Of a DNA stretch of 50,418 bases, positions 44,700 to 50,418 are shown piece after piece; position 1 is the first letter of the stretch; every line of letters starts with the position of its first letter. The DNA is from Gammaproteobacteria bacterium SCGC AG-212-F23 (lineage in GTDB: Bacteria; Pseudomonadota; Gammaproteobacteria; DSM-16500). The DNA lies in contig LSTE01000060.1 of the NCBI GenBank assembly GCA_001644445.1, forward strand, positions 1-50,418, in the 5' to 3' direction. The notes below the pieces were generated by a model. The model was not told the DNA's origin and made no database searches. It was given only the letters and a program-made list of their open reading frames with translations. The position numbers and the translations under genes were made by a program.

Positions 44700-45506
44700 A
44701 TGTTAAGAAACAGCATAGCAATATCTTTTTTACTTTTGTTGGTTTTTTCCAGTAAAATACCGGCTAAAACTGCAAACATTCCACTTAAAACACCTGGAAT
44801 TTTAACAGTTTGTTCCTATAGCGAATTTAAACCCGTTAGCTATGCAAAAGGAGAAGGCTATGAACCTGATATGTTACGTGCAATTTCCAAATTATTAGGA
44901 GTTAAAATTCGATTTATTCCTGAAAAAAATTATGAAGGAATTTGGCGATTACCATCACAAAAAAATACCTTATGTGATATTTCTGCTGGCGGCATGACAC
45001 CCATGCAATATCGCCGTGATCAAGGTGCTGTTTTTTCTAAAACAACTACGCATTTTAAACAATCCTTATTAATCAGGACTAGAGATTATCAAAATGGATC
45101 TATTCGCTCTTATAACGACTTCAAAAACAACCGAAGAAAAATTGGTGTCGTTCCCGGCACAACAGGAGAGGAATTTGCACATCAACGTGCAAAAGAAAAT
45201 ACTATAGATTTATCTGTTTTTGTACAATATGCAAGTGAATCTGAATTATTACCTGCTTTAAAACAAGGAAAAATCGACGCCATTGCGCGAGGTGAAATAG
45301 GCAATGATTATCAAGCCTCCATCGATCCTCAAGTAAAAACAATTGCTAAAAAAGATTACGGTGAAAAATTTGCTTTTGTAGTGGACTCTAATAACCCAGA
45401 GTTATTGCGCAAACTAAACCATAGTATTGAGAAAATCACAGACCATGGAAAAATTGGTTTCTCTCTCTGGTTAAAAGATCATGCGATATTTATGAAGAAA
45501 GCGTAA
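44700..45506 (+). CDS. Periplasmic substrate-binding protein (SBP_bac_3 family)
   Basis: A signal peptide (1-22) is followed by the family-3 binding-protein fold: GILTVCSYSEFKPVSY, YEPDMLRAISKLLGVKIRFIP, CDISAGGMTPMQYRR, KIGVVPGTTGEEFA and the late GEKFAFVVDSNNPELLRKLN. It would bind an amino acid or similar polar ligand. No ABC permease or ATPase gene is nearby, so it may serve as a sensor partner of the two-component system or as a lone binding protein. AGGAG precedes the ATG. Its 3' end overlaps the convergent glycosyltransferase gene by 36 bases. Confidence 0.88.
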   Translation: MLRNSIAISFLLLLVFSSKIPAKTANIPLKTPGILTVCSYSEFKPVSYAKGEGYEPDMLRAISKLLGVKIRFIPEKNYEGIWRLPSQKNTLCDISAGGMTPMQYRRDQGAVFSKTTTHFKQSLLIRTRDYQNGSIRSYNDFKNNRRKIGVVPGTTGEEFAHQRAKENTIDLSVFVQYASESELLPALKQGKIDAIARGEIGNDYQASIDPQVKTIAKKDYGEKFAFVVDSNNPELLRKLNHSIEKITDHGKIGFSLWLKDHAIFMKKA

Positions 45507-46796
45507 AAAACTCCAAGTATTTTTCACCTTAATATCACCAACTGCGACACCTAAATATCTTCGATCGAAAGGGTTCGCGGTTAATGTAAATGGTGAAAAC
45601 GTTTTTGGCACTTTGAATTGTAAACGAATATTATTTTTAGCGCCTGCATTTGCAACTGTATAAGGTATTTTAGCGGTTAATAACCAACCTTGCTTAGGGT
45701 GAGCAGCCATATTGAATTTAATAGAATAGTGATTAATCAATATTCGCAAATTATTCAGAGTGCTATTGTTAATAGCATACACAATATGAATTTTCATAAT
45801 CAAATCAGAGAGAACACAGTATGGAATATCAACCACAGATTCCGAACGTGGGCCAGTCCAACGAAAAAATTCATTTTGATTTTTTTCAAGTTCATGCCAT
45901 TCAAATGCATGACAATCAATATTCATAGTAAATAACAAACTATTTTCAGAAATTTTACCTGCATGCTGAGGATCCTTAATGCCACGAATCAAGCGATTAA
46001 CAGAAAAATAATGGCCTTTTTCTGCAGGCTTAATGACATCACTCACATGAAATAAATGATTATTAATCGCGCGCGCTACTGCTATTATTTCATTCTCTAT
46101 AAAATTTATATCCGATTGCATTTTTTTTAATAACAATAATTGTCGTGAAACATCACGTTTTTTATAAGAATCTCGCCACCAAGCAGCAGGAAATTTAAAT
46201 GCAGTAATCTGTCCGGTATTAGCAAAAATTTCTCCATGGTCCCAAGCACGAAGCTGAAATTCATAATCCACGGGATAGCCAACAGTGTGTGGATCTTTCC
46301 ATCCACCGATTCGAGAAATCATATTTTTCTTATGCATGACTGTTGAAGGCGGTATAAAATTATTTCTTTGTAATATATTTTTAATAGGCAATCCGACAAC
46401 AGAACGAATATCTGTATCCGGTGGTCCATATAAAATCATTCCTGAAAAAATATAATCCGCATTTTTTTCTCTCTGCGTCGTCAGTAATGTCTCTAAATGT
46501 GTTGGGTGCCAGATATCATCATGGCCAAGGTAAGCAATAAATTCACTTTTTGCCTCTTGAATACCTCTATTATTGGGAACAGATTGGCTACCAGAATTAT
46601 TATTTAAATGAATCCAACGTACTCTATGATCATTGAATTTTTTCACTACACTTTCTGAATCATCCGTGCAACCATCTCCCACAACAATAATTTCAATATC
46701 ATGCAACGTTTGTGCGATAACGCTTTGTAAACTTAAATTTAACGCGCTCGACCAATTATAGGTTGGAATGACCACACTAACACGAGGTTCACTCAC
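45471..46796 (-). CDS. Family 2 glycosyltransferase with C-terminal extension
   Basis: The GT-A catalytic domain occupies about 1-230: VSVVIPTYNWSSALNLSLQSV, IIVVGDGCTDDS with the nucleotide-binding Asp, and AYLGHDDIWHP as the DXD-type metal motif. The last 200 residues are not recognised and look beta-rich, perhaps a binding domain for the acceptor. It transfers a sugar from a nucleotide donor to a cell-surface glycan. It is the last of three genes overlapping by 4 bases each (RmlC-like, Gfo/Idh/MocA, GT2), a surface-glycan cassette. Confidence 0.88.
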   Translation of the reverse strand: MSEPRVSVVIPTYNWSSALNLSLQSVIAQTLHDIEIIVVGDGCTDDSESVVKKFNDHRVRWIHLNNNSGSQSVPNNRGIQEAKSEFIAYLGHDDIWHPTHLETLLTTQREKNADYIFSGMILYGPPDTDIRSVVGLPIKNILQRNNFIPPSTVMHKKNMISRIGGWKDPHTVGYPVDYEFQLRAWDHGEIFANTGQITAFKFPAAWWRDSYKKRDVSRQLLLLKKMQSDINFIENEIIAVARAINNHLFHVSDVIKPAEKGHYFSVNRLIRGIKDPQHAGKISENSLLFTMNIDCHAFEWHELEKNQNEFFRWTGPRSESVVDIPYCVLSDLIMKIHIVYAINNSTLNNLRILINHYSIKFNMAAHPKQGWLLTAKIPYTVANAGAKNNIRLQFKVPKTFSPFTLTANPFDRRYLGVAVGDIKVKNTWSFLRFLHKYRMIF

Positions 46797-47755
46797 TGAC
46801 TTATTTCCATGTGCGACATAGGTAAAATACCGGAATGTTTTATCCCTGCTAGGCGACGTATTTCTGTAATCGCACGCACCACGGCCAAGCCTTCTTTGGC
46901 ATCAGATTTTGGCAAAGCGCCGCCATGTAAATAATCAACAAATTCTCGCAATTCACACAACAGCGGCATTTCATTAGTAAATGGGCGGATTTCAGTATGT
47001 TTTTTTAAATCATGGTTCCAGTATTTTTTGTGATAAATTGAAATATAATCATCGTAACCATCTTTTAGTACAGCAACACCATATTCACATTCAAGACGGA
47101 TCTCACGATTCAGAGTAGGACGAACACTGGATATTTCAACCACATTCCACGGATTTTCACCCGACACTGAGATTAACTCAACTGTTTCATGGCCCCATTC
47201 AATGGCTACGGCAGAACGCGGAGTTGGAATATAACCCAAAATTTCTAAAGAAATCGATAAATCATGCGGTAAACATATCCAAATCATATCGACATCTGCA
47301 TAACGACTGCCCCAATTCATTCGATGTGTATGCAACCCTAAAACTTGGCCAAGTTCTTGTGTTTTTGCAATATCTGCAAGCAGTTGTACTCCTTTGTGAT
47401 ATCGCCACTTATGCATAACGAATAATCGGTCTCTTAAATTTTCAACTAGCCATTCTGCATCTTGTAAATTTGCTGTCATGGGTTTTTCAACAAAAATGGG
47501 GACAGATAAGGCAGCAGCTTTTTGAATTACCGAAAAATGCGTGGCTGTAGGTGTCGCAATCACAATACCATCGATATGATTTAACTCATCAATTTGCTGA
47601 ACAATTTTATCTGCATGATATTCACGCGCATGGGCGCGAGTTTTTTCTGATCGACTGACGACAGTGACATGACATCCTAAACTTTTTAAATCGCGTAAAA
47701 TATATCTTCCCCAGTGACCACAACCAATCAAACCAATTCTTGTGAGACAATTCAT
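46793..47755 (-). CDS. Gfo/Idh/MocA family sugar oxidoreductase
   Basis: The N-terminal Rossmann fold (1-120) opens with IGLIGCGHWGRYILRDL, the NAD(P) dinucleotide-binding glycine motif, and includes GIVIATPTATHF and the family signature FVEKPMTANLQDAEWL with the conserved Lys. The rest is the alpha/beta substrate domain. Length is 320 residues. It probably oxidises or reduces a nucleotide-linked sugar for surface glycan synthesis, given the neighbours. Overlaps of 4 bases on each side indicate translational coupling. Confidence 0.92.
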   Translation of the reverse strand: MNCLTRIGLIGCGHWGRYILRDLKSLGCHVTVVSRSEKTRAHAREYHADKIVQQIDELNHIDGIVIATPTATHFSVIQKAAALSVPIFVEKPMTANLQDAEWLVENLRDRLFVMHKWRYHKGVQLLADIAKTQELGQVLGLHTHRMNWGSRYADVDMIWICLPHDLSISLEILGYIPTPRSAVAIEWGHETVELISVSGENPWNVVEISSVRPTLNREIRLECEYGVAVLKDGYDDYISIYHKKYWNHDLKKHTEIRPFTNEMPLLCELREFVDYLHGGALPKSDAKEGLAVVRAITEIRRLAGIKHSGILPMSHMEISQ

Positions 47756-48291
47756 AATACATGCCTGGTAATATTTTTCATGAATTCATCATAAGAAGGC
47801 GCACTAGCATCACGCTCTGAAAGAATCGCTGATTGTGTTGGCCAAGGAATATTAAGTTCGGGATCATTCCAAATACAACTGAAATCATGTTGAGGGTTCC
47901 AATAATTATCTAATCCATACATAATAATGCTATCTTTTTCAAACCAAATGCCATGGGCAATCCCTACCGGAATAATCATAATATGTGGATGAATAGCATC
48001 CATAGGGACAATATAGCCTTGCTTTCTGGTTGGTGAATGCAATCGAAGATCACAAAGTCCGACATGGATTTTACCTGAGGCTATAAAAATATAATCAGCT
48101 CTATCCACATGAAAATGCACACCGCGGAGCACACCTGCATGAGCATAAGTCACATTCCACTGTATAGGGTTAAATTCCTGCTGCCATTCATCCCGATAAA
48201 TTTCTGTTAACCAGCCACGATGATCGTGGTTGGTATGAAGTGCTGTAAATTTTATGCCTGCGGGTAATTTTTCTGTCAGTTCGGTTTGCAC
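47752..48291 (-). CDS. RmlC-like dTDP-sugar epimerase/isomerase family protein
   Basis: The 179-residue cupin-like protein has the RmlC pattern: RGWLTEIYRDEW, GVLRGVHFHVDRADYIFIASGKIHVGLCDLR, and IIPVGIAHGIWFEKDSIIMYGLDNYWNP. His and Asp/Tyr positions typical of dTDP-4-dehydrorhamnose 3,5-epimerases are partly kept: the HxH pair is HFH, while the downstream HG/Y region differs. The exact epimerisation cannot be asserted. It is the first gene of the glycan cassette and is divergent from the RND efflux operon, with about 200 bases between the two starts. Confidence 0.85.
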   Translation of the reverse strand: MQTELTEKLPAGIKFTALHTNHDHRGWLTEIYRDEWQQEFNPIQWNVTYAHAGVLRGVHFHVDRADYIFIASGKIHVGLCDLRLHSPTRKQGYIVPMDAIHPHIMIIPVGIAHGIWFEKDSIIMYGLDNYWNPQHDFSCIWNDPELNIPWPTQSAILSERDASAPSYDEFMKNITRHVL

Positions 48292-48495
48292 AACGATTCC
48301 CTATCTTTTAATATTTGCGGATTATACTTTAAATTATACAAAATAATAATGTATAATAATTATTAATTATAGCTAATAATGATTAAATAATTATCCAATC
48401 TTTTTTATCTAAGAGTTAGGTTAAAAACATTAAGATTTCTAGTACAATAGTGCCCAGGAAATACTGTCAAAAGCGGCAATATTAAAGGGCAAGAA

Positions 48496-49665
48496 ATGTA
48501 CAACCCCCAGTGGCTTAAAAAAAAATTGCAGGATGCATATAAAACTTGCCACGACAATGGTTGGTTCTTTTGGATCATCACATTTTTTATCATTGTATTA
48601 GTCGTCGGCTTGTTTCATTTGTTTAAATCACTGAATAATCATAAACCCAATGTTCCTGTGATCATTGCAACAGCAAAAACAACTAATGTTCCTATCTATC
48701 TCGCTGCGTTAGGAAATGTCACACCCATATACAGCGTAACAATACGCACGCAAATCAACGGTCAATTATTACAAGTCAATTTTCGTGAAGGACAAATTGT
48801 AAAAACAGGCGACTTATTAGCACTGATTGATCCTAGAATTTATCAAGCGCAATACACCCAATATCAGGGACAATTAGCACGAGATACTGCGTTGCTTGCA
48901 AATGCACAAATTGATTTGAAACGTTATCAAATGCTTTGGCGACAAAATTCCGTCGCAAAACAAATATTAGATACGCAAACTGCATTAGTTCGTCAAGATG
49001 AAGGTACTATATTATTGGACCAAGGTTTATTACAAAGCGCTGAAGTCAATCTCAGCTACACGCGTATTACTTCGCCTATTGATGGCCGAGTGGGATTACG
49101 TTTAGTAGATCCAGGTAATTTTGTACAAACCTCAGATACTAATGGTATTGCTATCGTTAATATGATGAATCCGATTACCGTTGTGTTTACATTACCTGAA
49201 GATAATATTCCAAGCATTCAAAGAGCTATCAACAAAGGAAAACCATTATTAGTGCAAGCATTTGATAGACAACAAAATCGTCTACTTGCAACAGGAACAC
49301 TTTTAACCATGGATAATCAAGTAGATCCAACAACGGGAACGGTAAAACTAAAAGCTATTTTTAAAAATGAAAATAACATGCTTTTTCCCAACCAATTCGT
49401 CAATGTGGCATTACTAGTTGATGTACTTGCCAATGCAACAATTGTTCCTACTGAAGCAATTCAACACACACTTGAATCAACTTATGTATTTGTAATCAAC
49501 GAAGATCATACTGTCAGTAGCAAACCCGTCACGACCGATGTCACCTTTGGAAATAATACGGTAATCCGTTCTGGCATTTCGCCTGGTCAATCTGTTGTAA
49601 CAGAAGGTACTGATCGTCTTACCGCAGGTTCTAAGATAACTATAGTGAATAACAATAGAAGGTAA
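48496..49665 (+). CDS. RND efflux periplasmic adaptor (membrane fusion) protein, MdtA-like
   Basis: One N-terminal membrane helix (about 22-45) anchors the protein. Then come the barrel-sandwich hybrid and lipoyl halves: [42 protein letters not shown], and ARIT-like [25 protein letters not shown] helical hairpin lies between them (95-155), and the beta-barrel and membrane-proximal domains follow to the end. It links an inner-membrane RND pump to an outer-membrane channel. The sequence resembles MdtA. The pump gene starts 9 bases after its stop. Confidence 0.92.
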   Translation: MYNPQWLKKKLQDAYKTCHDNGWFFWIITFFIIVLVVGLFHLFKSLNNHKPNVPVIIATAKTTNVPIYLAALGNVTPIYSVTIRTQINGQLLQVNFREGQIVKTGDLLALIDPRIYQAQYTQYQGQLARDTALLANAQIDLKRYQMLWRQNSVAKQILDTQTALVRQDEGTILLDQGLLQSAEVNLSYTRITSPIDGRVGLRLVDPGNFVQTSDTNGIAIVNMMNPITVVFTLPEDNIPSIQRAINKGKPLLVQAFDRQQNRLLATGTLLTMDNQVDPTTGTVKLKAIFKNENNMLFPNQFVNVALLVDVLANATIVPTEAIQHTLESTYVFVINEDHTVSSKPVTTDVTFGNNTVIRSGISPGQSVVTEGTDRLTAGSKITIVNNNRR

Positions 49666-49673
49666 TTGTTTGC

Positions 49674-50418
49674 ATGAATTTATCACGTCCTTTTGTGTTA
49701 AGACCTATTGCAACTTCTTTAGTTATGCTTGCGTTATTACTAGCAGGAATACTCGCTTATCAATTTTTACCTGTCTCTTCATTACCTCAAGTAGAATATC
49801 CCACAATTCAAGTATCAACTTTTTTACCCGGTGCAAGCCCAGATGTTATGGCTTCGTCTGTCACAGCACCACTTGAGCGTCAATTTGGTCAAATGTCTGG
49901 ATTAAACCAAATGAATTCCAGTAGCGCAAACGGTGTATCTGTTATTATTTTACAATTTACCTTAAACATGCCGCTCGATGTTGCTGAACAAGAGGTACAA
50001 GCAGGCATCAATGCAGCAACCAGTTATTTACCAAACAATTTACCTGTACCGCCTGTTTATAACAAAGTAAATCCTGCAGATGCTCCGATTTTAACACTGG
50101 CACTCACCTCGCATTCCATTCCCTTACCACAAATAGAAGATTTTGCTGACACACGACTTTCACCAAAAATTTCCGAGGTATCAGGCGTCGGTTTAGTGAC
50201 TATCAATGGCGGACAACGTCCCGCAGTACGCATACAAGCAAATCCCAATAGCCTTGCAGCTTATGGATTATCACTTGAGTATTTGCGCACTCAAATAGCT
50301 GCTGCCAATGTAAATGGCGCAAAAGGAAATTTCAATGGTGACAGACTTGCTTATATCATTAATACCAATGACCAACTATTAACGAGCAAAGAATACAACC
50401 CTCTCATTATTGCTTATA
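49674..50418 (+). CDS. RND efflux transporter permease, 3'-truncated, MdtB/MdtC-like
   Basis: The frame opens at ATG 49674 and stays open to the end of the window (248 codons). It begins with the typical RND N-terminus: a short amphipathic stretch and helix 1 ([22 protein letters not shown]), the [16 protein letters not shown] segment and [22 protein letters not shown]. These fit the MdtB/MdtC subgroup of the proton-driven hydrophobe/amphiphile exporters. Later pieces of the porter domain, [23 protein letters not shown], are also clear. The rest lies beyond the window. It follows the adaptor gene by 8 bases in one operon. Confidence 0.93.
   Translation, partial: MNLSRPFVLRPIATSLVMLALLLAGILAYQFLPVSSLPQVEYPTIQVSTFLPGASPDVMASSVTAPLERQFGQMSGLNQMNSSSANGVSVIILQFTLNMPLDVAEQEVQAGINAATSYLPNNLPVPPVYNKVNPADAPILTLALTSHSIPLPQIEDFADTRLSPKISEVSGVGLVTINGGQRPAVRIQANPNSLAAYGLSLEYLRTQIAAANVNGAKGNFNGDRLAYIINTNDQLLTSKEYNPLIIAY

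Noticed and set aside
1-50418. CRISPR arrays, tRNA or rRNA genes, transposases, secretion-system genes
   Set aside because: No regularly spaced repeats, no cloverleaf or rRNA-like segment, and no transposase, integrase or Dot/Icm-type motif was found by reading the sequence. Short or diverged copies could still be missed without a search.

Overview
The window is an AT-rich, gene-dense stretch of a gammaproteobacterial chromosome. Several features point to Legionellales or Coxiellaceae-like, host-associated bacteria: a small surface protein of the RT0821/Lpp0805 type, a PAS-LuxR regulator, palindromic repeats like those of intracellular bacteria, and several large proteins with eukaryote-directed domains. 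The genus cannot be fixed from sequence alone. Nuclear-localisation-like motifs in two effector candidates would suit an intranuclear lineage such as 'Candidatus Berkiella', but that is speculation.

Layout. 1-1759: end of a histidine operon (hisA-hisF-hisIE), followed by a palindromic repeat. 2.0-10 kb: an unknown helical protein, an SRPBCC protein, a carbonic anhydrase/PfkB kinase operon, two small membrane proteins, pabB-pabA, an APH(6)-like phosphotransferase and a DUF4015 glycosidase-like protein. 10-29 kb is an accessory region. It holds a PAS-LuxR regulator; a 1413-residue protein ending in a C48 (Ulp1-like) cysteine protease; a divergent 1087-residue protein with a MACPF-like domain, coiled coils and a C-terminal OTU protease; a membrane diguanylate cyclase; a lone CheD-like deamidase with a basic tail; hydrolases; a FadL porin; and a protein with two cyclin-like boxes and an NLS-like stretch. 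29-36 kb: a BBP2 porin, a frameshifted BamE-like lipoprotein, and a same-strand run of ABM monooxygenase, polysaccharide deacetylase, acetyl-CoA hydrolase/transferase-like protein and PolX. 36-43 kb: cold-shock protein, L,D-transpeptidase, 2OG-Fe(II) oxygenase, and an MFS/CMD/cupin operon divergent from a thiamine-diphosphate enzyme. 43-50 kb: an OmpR-type two-component system beside a periplasmic binding protein, a three-gene glycan cassette (RmlC-like, Gfo/Idh/MocA, GT2), and the start of an RND efflux operon that runs off the window.

The most notable content is the set of candidate host-directed proteins between 10 and 29 kb. Four encode recognisable eukaryotic-type or toxin-type activities: C48 protease, MACPF+OTU, CheD/CNF-type deamidase and cyclin fold. 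The first two are divergent neighbours sharing one roughly 310-bp control region, which carries a strong hairpin, a 32-bp duplication and an AT palindrome. No secretion system, mobile-element gene, tRNA, rRNA or CRISPR array was seen in the window.
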